Assembly: GCA_003024785.1 (NCBI GenBank)
Contig: PUQB01000509.1
Location: 1-64,000 of the forward strand
Direction of reading: 5' to 3'
Length of the DNA: 64,000 nt
Source: Selaginella tamariscina
Lineage: Eukaryota > Streptophyta > Lycopodiopsida > Selaginellales > Selaginellaceae
Both the position numbers and the translations under genes were made by a program. Below, one piece after another: positions 21,228-33,789 of the stretch; position 1 is the first letter of the stretch; the number at the start of each line of letters is the position of its first letter. The notes below the pieces were generated by a model, which made no database searches, was not told where the DNA came from, and saw only the letters and a program-made list of their open reading frames with translations.

Positions 21228-24200
21228 TGCACAGAATGTGATATTTTATTCATGTACAAAACCTGAAGACCTTTTGCCACATGGCACACATGCAACACAT
21301 GGGGGCAGATCACCACCCATGTTTCATTATGCATGTGTGTATATACACATACGTATATACAATATATAACATCTTACATTATCCTCCCCTTTGCAACTTG
21401 TAGATGGTGATGGATCTGATGCTCCTAGATCTGTGTGAGTTGGCTCATCTAAGGTATGATCGAATATACTCAATGGGTCTCGAACGACAAACTATTTCAT
21501 TCGAACTACGTGAATTATCTCAACCTCATGAGATGTAATAAGCCAGTTGCAAGCCCAGGTGTAGTCAGCTTAGGAAAATGTATCATGACTAAGTCACTAT
21601 TAGTAAAATTTGGTGAAATTTAATGTCATGTATTATAAAAAGATTACTGCCGTATTTGAACTTGACCAAGATGTTCAGCAAACTCTGCACATAAAAGAGG
21701 CAAAACAACATCCAAATGCTTGGCACGTGGCAGATTTGATGATAACCCCAATTCACTAAGCAACTTATGATCATATCCATACAATGCCTTGAATGGAGAT
21801 ATACCAATCGAACTCTGAATGTTTGTTACACAAGTAAATCTCAAGCATTGCAAATACTAATCCCAGTCAGTGTGATTGAAGTTCACATACTTCGAGATCA
21901 TACCCTTTGCGGCTTGTAGATGGTGATGGATCTGATGCTCCTAGATCTGTGTGAGTTGGCTCATCTAAGGTATGATCGAATATACTCAATGGGTCTCGAA
22001 CGACAAACTATTTCATTCGAACTACGTGAATTATCTCAACCTCATGAGATCCTACTAATTGTACTTAATACACCTGAGGACCAACCTTTTGAAGTACTCG
22101 GTAGGGACCAAGCCACTTATGTAATAAGCCAGTTGCAAGCCCAGGTGTAGTCAACTTAGGAAAATGTATCATGACTAAGTCACTATTAATAAAATTTGGT
22201 GGAATTTAATGTCAAAAGATTACTGCCGTATTTGAACTTGACCAAGATGTTCAGCAAACTCTGCACATAAAAGAGGCAAAACAACATCCAAATGCTTGGC
22301 ACGTGACAGATTTGATGAAACCCCAATTCACTAAGCAACTTATGGTCATATCCATACAATGCCTTGAATGGAGAGATACCAATCGAACTCTGAATGTTTG
22401 TTACATAAGCAAATCTCAAGCATCGCAAATACCAATCCCAGTCAGTGTGATTGAAGTTCACATACTTCGAGATCATACCCTTAAGGTCCGATTCAATCGC
22501 TCCACCAAACCATCAGTTTGTGGATAATATGGAAGGCAAATGAGTGTTTACCCCTAACCTCTCACACAACACTCGGAATACCTCTGCAATGAAAGCGGGG
22601 CCATTATCTGATAACATCCGTCTGAAAGAATGCTGCAAAACCACATTATCGAACAAAAACAAATGTTGACATGGCAGTTGCATCGGAAAGGCACCAACCT
22701 CCACCCAACGAGTTAAATAATCAAATACACAATGATGTACTGATTACCTTGAGAAGAACGTGGAAAAGGTCCCATTAAATCCACTGCAATTAACTCAAAA
22801 GGGCGAGAGACATGATGGATTCTAACACCCCATGGCCCGAGTCGTAAAGGAATTCCGAGTTTACAAATGGGACAGCTTTGATATACCTGATCACATCACC
22901 ACGCATGTTGGGCCAATAAAAGGATCGGTGAAGCTTTCCAACACTCGTTGGTGACCAAGATGACCTCCAACAATAGGTGAATCATGATATGCTCGAAGAA
23001 GGTGTGGAACATATGTAGAGGGTACAACCAAACGCCATCTGTCTTTTGGATTTGTCCCAATAAAATACAATAAACCATCATGAAGTCAAAACTGAGCATG
23101 ATATTGTCGAAACCGAGGTTCGGAAGATGGATTTGCAAACGTAGCATGTAATTGCCTTGTCATAGTTCATATTTTTGAGCATCTGTCACTGTTTAAGGAT
23201 GGTAAATCGGCATTAAATACTGAGGGGCTTGTATCAAACCGCATGCTGCAGCTACTTCATAGCAGGCAAAGTGGAGTCAAAAAGGGGTGCTCGAGAAAGT
23301 GCATCCGCATCCACCATTGTTCCCCAGCATGTGCACCACCTTAAAGTTATATACATGGAGATGTAATGCCCCACAACCCACTAAATTCTTCTGTTTTAAT
23401 AAGAAAGTGACTGCAGCATGATCACATTCCAAAAGTGTTTCACTCCCATGTAAGTAGGCATGAAGTCATTCAAAACCCCAAACAATAGCAAGGCATTCTT
23501 TTTCAGTAGTGGAATAATATTGCTCAGCAGGTCGAGTACTCAACTAATGTAAGCCACCGTGTGTCGAATTGAAGGATCTGCAGCATCGGTTTGCATCAAC
23601 ACACCAATACCAATATCAGAGGCATCTACTTGTAAAATGAACGGACGAGTAAAATCTGGGTATTGAAGTAATGGTGGAGTTGTCATAAACTCTTTTAACT
23701 GGTCAAATGCATGTTGACACCTATGAGTCCACTTGAAAGGTACTTGTGGACGAACTAATTCCCAAAGAGGGGTAGTTCGATCAGCAAGATGATCGATGAA
23801 TCAACTTAAGTACTACACCTTGCCAAGAAACGCTAGACTTCCTGTACCATACAGGGACGAGGGAACTCTCAAACAGCTCGCAACTTCGTTGGATCCACAT
23901 GTAAACCCTCTCAAGATATACGATAACCCAAGTAAGTGGTGTCGGTCGATCCAAACATACACTTCTCAAGTTTTAACTTCAAGCCGACTTTTAAAATCGA
24001 TCAAGAACTCGCTGTACATCATGAATGTGATCCTCTCAAAAACTAGACCCATGAATTAGCACATCATCAATGAAATCGACAGTGATATCGGGCATATCTG
24101 AAAAGAAGCTCATCCATCATGCGTTGAAAGATAAGGAAAGTGACGATTAAAATAATGATTATTAATATGAAATTTAAATAATTTAAACTTTGCTATTCCA

Positions 24201-26698
24201 ACAAATGTAAGTCATATCCTATAAGCATATCCTATATTGTGTATCGGATCGTGACACTAAAATGTTGAACCTCTTATCCTTACATAGACTCAGGAAGATG
24301 GCAAGGATCATCCTATCTATTATGCAAGTCGCAGGTTAACACCGGCAGAAAGGGAGCAGGAGTTGAAATCAATCCAAAGGGCATAACCAAAAACTTGTAA
24401 AGACCAAATGGTGTCCGAAAGGCCGTTTTGGAATATCCTCCTCAGCCATAGGAACTTGCCAATATCCTGATGCCAAATCTAACTTAGTAAACTATCGACT
24501 CTCACCTAAATAATGTAATAGATCAGCAGAGTTCAGAAGTGGTTTTATGGTAACATCGTTGAGAGGTCAGTAATCCACACAGAATCAGAGAGATCCATCA
24601 GGCTTGAGAACCAAATGAGGTTCACATGCCCATGGACTCCATGATAGACGACACACTCGCTTACCAATCATATTGATAACAGTTGTTCGCATGGCTGATA
24701 ACTTTTTTGATGACCTACGTTGAACCGAGACTTTGAAAGGCTTTGCATTGTCGGTGGGTATAGTGTCGAGTCTTCACACGTACACCTTGGGACAGATAAA
24801 TTTGAACAAACTTGCATACTGCTATTTAAGTTGTTTGATGTGTGTGCTTGATACTCAGGTGACAGATCCGGCATTTGAACCTGTTGAGATGAACACCACC
24901 CCAAGACCAGAATCAAAGGAGCTGTATGCGTGATACAAATAGCAACAAGCTTCTCTGGACGTAAAGGAACAGACTGTAAAGACACAGACTCCAAGAGTAA
25001 TACAGGAGGAGAGAGTAAAAATCACATACCTTTCGATGCTTTAACCAATCACATCCCAAATAATGTCAAAGACATGGGAAGGGACAACCCTAAGAGACCC
25101 AGAAGGAAACTTACAGTTAGCACCCATAACTAGTGTAATCGAAGTGGTGTACTGTGATACTGCACGAGACTGCCCATTACCATATAAAATGTGCAAAACC
25201 TTATCTGCACGTCTCAAGGGTAATGAGCACTGATGCACCAGAGAAGTAGTTATGGAAGACATACTAGATCATGTATCCACAAGCACTGTGACTAAAACAT
25301 CATTCACTCGTGTAGAAAATGTGAAAACTGGATGATTTGGTGGAACTTGCAACCCTTGATATGCATAACAGAAAAAGCATGGAGATGGAGTTTCCATCTC
25401 ACGGGATCCCTCCATCACCTGTACGATTACTGATTTTCCACAACAAATCCACCCAAGAGAGGCGTCGTCATCTAAAAGCTCATCATCAGACATAATGACC
25501 ACCACAAGTACACACCATCTAGAACATATGGTCACTAGCTTGATGTGGTGGAGGCTAATCAAGATACACATCACATGCCCGCCAAGTATGTCCAGGTGCC
25601 CAACAATGAACTTGATTGGGTCGACATGCATTGTTCCGATTCCTCTTGTCACGAATTTGTGGATTTTGACCACCACATTCATGAACTGGAGCAAGTGCAG
25701 GACGATTTTGTGGAGGTGGTCCACGGGGTGGGCCCCGAGGTTACCACGAAGGCTTGTCGTGCGGGCACATATGCAGCAGCGTCAACCTCCATTAGGAGTA
25801 GGTAACCCAAGGGGACCACGGCCCTCACCAGGCATCAACTCAAATCATTGAGCTAGTGCAAAAGCTTCTTCCAATGTGGTAGAATGAAGAGCCCGAATGA
25901 ATCGAACGAGTTCGGGTCACATAGTCGGCCATAAGATACCAAGCTTAATGGGCTCAGGCATGTTAGGATATGCACGTCGAGCTAAATCCCTGAACCTAAT
26001 ATTAAACTGCATAACAGACTCATTAGGATATTGTTGTATCGCATGCAGTTGTTGGAAAGCATCATCTGAATCCTCAACTTTACCGAACGTACATTTGAGG
26101 CATTTCGTCAACCAATTATTATTGGCTTAAATCTTCGTAGCCAATCCATTATACCACTTGAGCACAGGGCCTTCCAAACATGTAAGAAATTCTCTGAGAG
26201 CATGGGCCTCATCCAACCATGGTAACGAACAATAACTTGGAAATGATCAAACCAGTGGTATACATCATCTCCCAGATCACCACAAAAAGATCAGGGTCGA
26301 ACTCTCAAATTTGTGGCATGTGAAGAAGACGAATGAGTATTAGAAGCAGATCCCCGACAGGAGGCTCAGGCGGGAAGAGGAGGACGGACCCTCAACAAAG
26401 CACTCCAACAACTTAGCTTGTGCATTAATAACAGTAGCAATAATGTTAAAAGCCGTCTCCATATTCATTATTATGGAAACAAGAAAATGAAGAGGTGGAA
26501 AAAAGGGATACCCAACTTCTCCACCAATGAAAGAATAGATAAATATGCATAGAATGTGATACTTTATTTTTTTATTCATGTACAAAACCTTGCTTATATA
26601 CAGAAGACCTTCTACCATGTGGCACTAACACCATGTGGCCAGATCACCACCCATGCATGTATATACACATGCGTATATAGAGTATACAACATCTTACA
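21228..26698 (-). mobile_element. Decayed Ty3/gypsy LTR retrotransposon with short LTRs
   Basis: Direct repeats of about 150 bp (21228-21378 and 26546-26698) close the element and differ considerably, including by indels, so it is old. Next to the left LTR lies a purine tract on the minus strand (AAAGGGGAGGATAA), which places the 3' end on the left. Reading leftward there are traces of Gag (about 25900-26500), a protease-like region (about 25270-25500), reverse transcriptase and RNase H (about 23400-24700) and integrase (about 21650-23150; QSSIGISPFKALYG). Integrase after RNase H is the Ty3/gypsy order. The coding part is broken many times, well over ten. It also contains an internal tandem duplication near the 3' end. 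A target-site duplication was not identified. Confidence 0.85.
21397..22480 (-). repeat. Tandem duplication of about 0.5 kb within the gypsy element
   Basis: The block beginning 'cttgtagatggtgatgg' at about 21397 is repeated at about 21916. The sequence following each copy, through the integrase C-terminal region, is also repeated almost letter for letter (21655-21900 and 22222-22480). The two copies are more alike than the two LTRs are, so the duplication looks younger than the insertion. Confidence 0.8.
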
Positions 26699-27163
26699 AG
26701 TGCACCTATTCAATATCTTTAATTAAAAAGATATATTAAAACTTTATCTTTCTAGTGACTTCATTATTAGTTCTTGACATAAGGTGATGTATAACATAGA
26801 CAATTATGTCCAAAGGTATAAGGCTCCTCTAGTTGCCCAGGGATACTTGCCATGCAATATGAGTTCAAGGCTAGAGAATGGTTCTTGGACACTCGTTTTC
26901 TTGCATTTGTGCTAAGAGATTTTTCAGGTGTTACATACTTTATGTATATATATAATATAATATATATAATTTATTTATTCTGATTGTTTATTGATTATAC
27001 TTATAAGGAAATCTCTTCTCTTTCTTATAAATATGTAAATTTATACATACACACACACATATATATATATATAAATTAATGTTATACATGTGTATGTTAT
27101 AATCAATCTCTTACAAAATCATGTTATTTTTAATTTAAATACGTGATGAGTGAACGAAATAGC

Positions 27164-27206
<43 letters not shown>

Positions 27207-28262
27207 AGATATATGTGTGTTATATACAAAAGACTTCAAAAGACCATGCATATTAATCCATATCTATATATAATATAATATTTATATGTAAATGATTGAC
27301 ATTTTAGTTAATCTTCCACTTGCTTTCTATTTTTAAGTCCTAAATTTTTATTGTTTATCCATTTTTTTAATTAACTTTTGTTTTAGAAGTAAAAAGAAAA
27401 AAAAGACCCTAATTAATCAATCTTGTACATGTATTATTAATTTTATACTCGATAACCTGATTATTTGGCTAACATCTAAAAATTAAATGACACATAGATG
27501 TCATATAGTGCTATTTAAATTATAAATAATAATAGTCAGTAAGTGAAAAAATAAACCTATTATAAAATAAATAATTTATTTTAATTATATTAGTGTAGAC
27601 AATTAATCGAAAAGTGACATAAGTTTTAGTTTTTTCATGTGAATTTAAGATAATGTTTTTATGAAGTTTATTCATAAATATTTATATATTTAAAAGAATT
27701 TTTATATTTTATACTGAAATTAAGGCAAAACTAGACATAATAATTTATTATTGAAATTCAAACAAAATAAATTAAATAAATTGATTATGGAAAGAGCTAA
27801 AATAAAATCAACAGCAATTTATTTTTAAAAATCAACACCAACAAATTCATATTATTATTAATTTAAAATTTAAATTGTAAGTTTATGAATTTTTTATTTT
27901 AATTTTAATGTTTGAGTAAGTGAGATTTATGTTTGTAGATAAAGATCAGTATATGATTTAATATATTTAGTTTATAATATGTATAATTATATAACCATAT
28001 GTTATATATATAGTAATTATATAATATGTATAATTATTACTGACACTATCCTTAAATTTAAAAAAGATTATTTATATATAAAGTATTAAAGTGGCATTTA
28101 TCATTTGGGAGTATCTTAATTAAGCCACATAAGAAAATTTTTAAATCCGATAAGAATAAGCCGGACAAAACGATAATAAATATAGAAATACAGTTATTTT
28201 AGTGAAATTTTTTTGAATATCTTATATCAGGAAAATCGTATCTTTTACTAGTTTTTTATTCA
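26699..28262. other. AT-rich intergenic DNA
   Basis: No gene seen. A (TA)n tract of about 18 units lies at 27165-27202, with several shorter ones nearby. Confidence 0.6.
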
Positions 28263-28807
28263 TCATTTAAGACTACATATTTTTGCAGCCAAGAAGATAA
28301 ACCTTGCAGAACAAACACCATAACCTTTGTCAAGGACTTCATGAAGAAAGATCATCATACAATTAACTCCCACCAGTTGGCCAACAACACAAAGTGACTT
28401 GATAAACCCCACTATATTATACTTGCCCAACAAACATACAGAATTGACACGCCAAAGGCTATGATCAAGCTTAATAGCCTCTGGAAGCTTTTACATTGTT
28501 CCGTATTAAAATTCACGACATTTCCACTTAATCGCATGATGACGCTCGAGATTATAATTGGTGTCATTCCAAGATCCATTATAGTTCCTTGTTTCGTTTG
28601 TGAGTACGATTCGTTGGAGTCGATTTCAATTCCGTAAAGCGGGATCCTGCTACAGATTAAGTAAGCTGCAACTATGAATCCTGTATATAAAAGCTTCTTT
28701 GGTAGAGGCATAAAGCGCGTTGGAGCTTTAATTAATTCAAAGTTGAAAGAATCACCTAGTTTCCTACATATGGTGTTTATACATCCACACGCAGAATTAT
28801 TCCTCAT
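28263..28807 (-). pseudogene. Truncated, intronless SEC61-alpha (protein translocon) copy
   Basis: A 131-codon open frame (28412-28807) aligns with the N-terminal part of the ER translocon channel SEC61-alpha. It has the amphipathic start (ELIKAPTRFMPLP), TM1 ending in ICSRIPLYGIE, and the plug-region sequence GTIMDLGMTPIIISS with a following helix. After one frame slip near 28415 the similarity continues with MMIFLHEVLDKGYGV and stops at 28263. The full protein is about 470 residues with ten membrane helices; only about the first 180 residues are present. Lack of introns over this span suggests a retrocopy or a fragment. It is more diverged from canonical SEC61-alpha than expected for a functional gene (SRIPLYGIE for SQLPLYGIH, FNTEQCKSFQR in the loop). 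The frame nevertheless stays open for 131 codons, so a small expressed protein cannot be excluded. Confidence 0.72.
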
Positions 28808-29274
28808 CTCTCTCCCTTAAGGTTTTTAGGGTTACTGCATGCTTATATACCCTTACTTTACATATCCCTTTACACGTGTTTATTTACATGTGTGTATAAT
28901 ATTTTTAAATAAAATTAAATTACAAGAAATAATAATAATGATATAAAACTTGATTCTAGGCATATACATTAAATACATAATTACATATAGTATAGTCACA
29001 TTATATAACATTGAAAATTTGTGTTATTTAAATACCTCACTTTAAATTTAGTGACAAATTAAATAAGTCACAAATGTTTAGTGGCATAATATTTTATTAC
29101 ACGTTAATTGCTAGATTTATTATTCTTATAACAAATATGACACATTAATAGGTACTAGGTAGGTAAAACATATAGCTCCACTAAATTATTAAATAGTTTC
29201 ACACTATTCATGTTAGTTAAATTTGTAACAAAATTAAATTAATTATGTGACAAATTTTTAGTTGCAATTATATA
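28808..29274. other. AT-rich intergenic DNA
   Basis: No gene seen. It probably holds the 5' flank of the SEC61-alpha copy; its right end meets an LTR fragment. Confidence 0.5.
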
Positions 29275-30834
29275 AGGGTTGACCTAATTAGAGTTGACCT
29301 AACCCTAGGGTTGCCCTAAAAACCCTATGTTTTAGGATTAGAGTTAATCTAAGTTAAACACTCTCTCATTAACTTAATAAGGGGCTAACTAAATTCGTGC
29401 CAGCCCACATACACATTCAAGAAGAGGAGGGGGGGCTCTGTCACATAAATAAAGTAGAGTATTTATGATAGGTGAATGGTGAGGTTAAATTATCATGTAC
29501 TTATTAAGAAATACTTCTCATGTGGTCTCTTAATAGTATGTATTAGTTCTTGATTTATCCAAATTTAGCATTGTGAATTTTCAATTGTTATATTTTGTCA
29601 TGTTAACCTATTCATTTCGGATTGACTTGAGAACTTATACTTGTGTCATGTAAACTACGTTGGATATTGACAAGAGTTTCATAAAATTGCTTGACTTTAT
29701 CAATCTGTATGCTTTTTAGTATTGTGAGTAATCAAATTGGTCAAATCGTATAATATGCTTGTTTGGGAAGTCTTGTCGAATTGCACGTTCCAAGAGGCAG
29801 AGATAAAAGGCTTGTCTCCAGCCTCCTCCTCCACGTCAAGCTAGGTGTAGCACTCACGGTCAAGCAAGGCACGTCTGTGTCCTTGCCCAACTGTGGGCGT
29901 GTGTTTAACAGGTTCATGTTACCTAGTTTCTGAGGGTTCACTGAGGGTTCTAGAGTTGACATTTAAGAGCCACGTTTGTGGCACTTGTGTAACTCTTGAA
30001 TTTAAGGGCTATGCCATGATAGCCCACATCGTGGAAGGCAATGTCACATGGAGATGTGACACTAAGCTAAACATCACGCGATATAATGCCCAAGGCATGC
30101 CCTTTGGGGTTGTGTCATGGGTTTGTGCCAAAAGTTAGATATTCTGACAAACAGGCATGCTTGTGCTCGCGCTAGGGTGCTAAGCCTTGGGCATTTACTC
30201 AAGGGAGGTTAAGTCTCATAACTAGGTGTGCTTAGGCACACTTGGTTAGGGGAGTCTTCTCCTTGGAATCCAAGATTGAACAACCTAAGTTTGTTAGCAA
30301 GAGCCTTTTCGTGAAGTACTCGTAAAGTCGTGTACTTAGGGTTATTCAAACCTAGCCTTAGGGAGTTTGCTTAATAGAACACTCGTGTCTTCACTAAGTA
30401 CTAGCCCTATGTCTAGGGTATGACTTGGCTACTCAAACCCTTAGGGGTTAGTCGTGGTTTAGGGTACCCCTTGTTGCCCTAAAGGGGTTTACTCCCGAAT
30501 GAGGGTGATTCCTCAAGGGGTAAGTGACGATGCCTTGGCTCTGTCATGGGGTATGTGTGAGACATATTTCCTTTGTAGGGTTAGGGCATGAGCATGTCTA
30601 GTCTACTGGGACAGGATCCTAAAGTCTACTCGAGTTATCCTCTAGGGTTCAGGGATGGTCATTATAGGGGACTTAGGGTGGGACTCTAAGTCTTCTGCCT
30701 AATTGGGCCTCTAAGTCAGACTCTTACGGTTATCTTGGAAGACTTAACATTGCTCACATAGGGTGATGACACCGGATGGCCACTTAACAACCACATGTTG
30801 CCACATGTTGGCCCTTCGGGTTAAAACTCTGACA
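29275..30834 (+). mobile_element. Partial or solo LTR related to the 32054-39200 element
   Basis: From 'gacctaaccctagggttgccctaa' to the closing TTAAAACTCTGACA (30821-30834) this matches the LTRs at 32054-33789 and 37475-39200, but it lacks their opening TGTCATAG and carries a different segment at about 29476-29750. It directly abuts Ty1/copia reverse transcriptase sequence on its right, so it was probably inserted into, or recombined with, that element. It is visibly more diverged than the other two LTRs are from each other, hence older. Confidence 0.75.
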
Positions 30835-32053
30835 ATGGCCTTCAAGGCCCGAATGGCTAATTTGTCTCCCTTGGTGATCAACAAGTCATCCACGTACAAG
30901 ACCATAACGAGCATAGCTTTTCCCTTGCCCTTCACATAAACATTCGAGTCGGTAGCAGCACCTTGTTTGCGTAAGGCTTCATCAAACTTTTGGTACCAAC
31001 ACATAACACTTGTTTTAAGCCATATAAAGCCTTGCGAAGCCTTCGTACTTTGCAACGATCTTTGTGACCAGAGAAACTAGAGACATTTAGTTTCTTCCCA
31101 AACCACACTTCCTTATGAGTTTTCCCTTTGGGTGCAATGGTACGCAAGCAATTTTGCACATGAAGTGCCATGGCAATTGCTTCTTGCAAAAATTCTTTAT
31201 TCAGTTTGATGCCAAGTAGCAGGTTGCGAACCACATTAACAAGTGTTCAATTCTTCCGTTTCACAATTCCATTTTACTGTGGAGTATAATGCACAATGAC
31301 TTTGTGCTAAATCCCATGTGCACGACAAAAATCATGAAGGACATTGAGGTACTTCTTGCCTCCATTAGTCCTCAATGTCTTAATTTTTAACTCGAGCTAG
31401 GTTTTGATGGAGGCCTTATTGTGTTTGAAGGCCTCAATGACTTCGTCCTTTCACTGCAGAAAAAGGACACGAGTTTTGCGATCTAAATCGTCAACGAGAG
31501 TCATGAAGTACTTTGTGCCAAAGTGACTAGGTACATTCATAGGGCCACACAAATTTGAGTGTATCAGCTCGAATGGTTTACTAGCCCAACGTTTAGACAA
31601 GACAAAGTTTTGATGATGTTATTTGCCCAACAAACAAGACTCGCAAAAACTCTACATAACGTTCTTTCAAGATCTAAGTATGCCACCATGTCATTTGCAA
31701 TAATCGCTTGCAATGCCTTGTAGTTTGCATGTCCAAAATGACAATGCCAAAGATAAGTTTTATCATCCTTGTTGAGTGCTCAACATTTGTACACTCACTG
31801 GACATAAGGTGACACCTCGTAAAGATTCCCTTGATGCTGCCCACGTAACAACGTCTTTTCAATCATTTTAAAATTGGTTTTGTCCTGAAAAGCACTTCAT
31901 CACCATCGAAGATGACAATTATATTATTGTCGCACACTTTGGTGACATACATTAAGTTTCATCACAAGTTAGGAACATGCATCGCATCTGAGAACGTAAT
32001 TTTGCTTCATCCTCGAGGATGAAGTGAAAGCTACAACTGCCTTGGACCTCGAG
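30835..32053 (-). mobile_element. Ty1/copia element, left part (integrase and reverse transcriptase)
   Basis: On the minus strand, moving leftward, there is a GAG-pre-integrase-like region (about 31690-31860), an integrase core region (about 31240-31640) and reverse transcriptase with VLYVDDLLITKGDKLAIRALKA (about 30840-30960). Integrase before reverse transcriptase is the Ty1/copia order. It is broken in several places and lacks RNase H and the 3' LTR on the left, where an LTR fragment of another element takes over. The right half continues at 39201 beyond a nested insertion. Confidence 0.85.
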
Positions 32054-33789
32054 TGTCATAGTTTTTACTATGACTCGACCCTTTACTTTGGACGTTGATT
32101 GTTGTTACCTACTGTACTATGTTGACAGACCTTAGATGTAGTGAGAAACAGCCCCGCTTAGTGCACTTATGTGTTTAGGGGTAGTCCGGCCGGCTATCTT
32201 TAGATTCGCGAGAAACTCTAAGCGAAGGTAGCACTTACCTTCTAGAAAACCCACCCCCGATTTTGACGTCCTAGTTAAGATGAGTTTGGCATGTTAAATA
32301 GGGTTAGGAACACCCCTAAGGTTGACCTAGCCCTAGAATTGCCCTAACCCACGCCCTAAAACCCCCACCCCCCTTGGTTAGGGTTTAGGGATAGGGGTTA
32401 GTGTCAAACTCATCTCATTAACTAAGGGGCTGGCATTTAGTGCCAACCCACTAACACATAACAGGAAAAGAGGGGGGGGGGCTCCGTCACATAAATAAGG
32501 TAGAGTATATGTAGGAGAGCTCCTGGGTTCATGAATGAGTTCGTTGCTCTTTTGCCGGTGCAAGCTTCAGCTTGTGTCGTTAAGGTACAACCCTCTGTTG
32601 TGCCGCCCTAACTTCCAGATGCCAGGGGTACGTCCCACCTTCGGGGTAGCTTACCCTTAACGTTGGCGAATCCATGCCTGGGAGGTCTTGTCGAATGCAC
32701 GTTCCAAGAGGCAGAGGTTGAGGCTTGTCTCCAGCCTCCTCCTCCACGTCAAGCTAGGTGTAGCACTCACGGCCAAGCAAGGCACATCCGTGTCCTTGTC
32801 CAACTGTGGGCGTGGGATCTTGTTTGACAGGTTCACGTTACCTGGTTCCTTGAGGGTTCATTGAGGGGTTCTAGAGTTGGCATTTAGGAGCCACGTTTGT
32901 GGCACTTGGTGCAACTCTTGAATCTAAGGGCTATGGCATGATAGCCCACATCGGGAAGGCAGTGTCACATGGAGATGTGACACTGGGCTAAACGTCACAT
33001 GGTACAACGCCCGAGGCACGCCCTTTGGGGTTATGTCATGGCTTGTTGCCAAGGGGTTGGATACTTAGCAAACAGACATGCTTGTGCTTGCACTAGGGTG
33101 CTAAGCCTTGGGCATCCGCTCAAGGGAGGTTAGGTCTCATAACTAGGTGTGCTTTGGCACACTTGGCTAGGGAGTGTTCTCCTTGGAATTCAAGGGTTGA
33201 ACAACCTAAGCGTGTTAGCAGGAGCCCTTTCGTGAGGCACTCGCAAGGTCATGTGCTTAGGGTTATCCCAAACCTAGCCTTAGGGAGTTTGCTTAGCAGA
33301 ACACTCATGTCCGCCTACGGCGCACACTCGTGTCCTCACTAAGTACTAGCCCTAGGTCTAGGGTATGACTTGGCCACTCAAACCCTTAGGGGTTAGTCGT
33401 GGTTCAGGGTACCCCTTGTCGCCCTAAAGGGGTTGTACTCCCGGATGAGGGTGATTCCTCAAGGGTAAGTGACGATGCCTTAGCTCTGTCAGGGGTATGT
33501 GTGGAACACACGTCTCCTTGATGGGGGTTAGGGCATGAGCCTGTCTAGGTCTTCTAGGGCAAGACCCTAAGTCAACTAGGGTTATCCCTCAAGGGTTTTG
33601 GGGTAGACATCTAGGGAGACTTAGGCTAAACCCTAAGTCTCTGTCCACTTGGGCATTAGAGTCTAACCCTAGGGGTCGTTGGGGTTGTTCTGGGAAACTT
33701 AGCGTTGCTCACACAGGGTGATGACGCCGAATGGCCACCTGGCAGCCACGTGTTGCCACGTGTTGGCCCTTTGGGTTAAAACTCTGACA
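32054..33789 (+). repeat. 5' LTR of the nested element
   Basis: Begins TGTCATAG after TCGAG and ends CTCTGACA before TTGGTATTC; about 1736 bp. It contains a G8 run near 32471 and repeated CCCTAA words around 32340-32390. Confidence 0.88.

Noticed and set aside
32330-32400. CCCTAA/CCCTAAA clusters as an interstitial telomere
   Set aside because: The words are irregular, occur in the same place in every LTR copy and belong to the LTR sequence.
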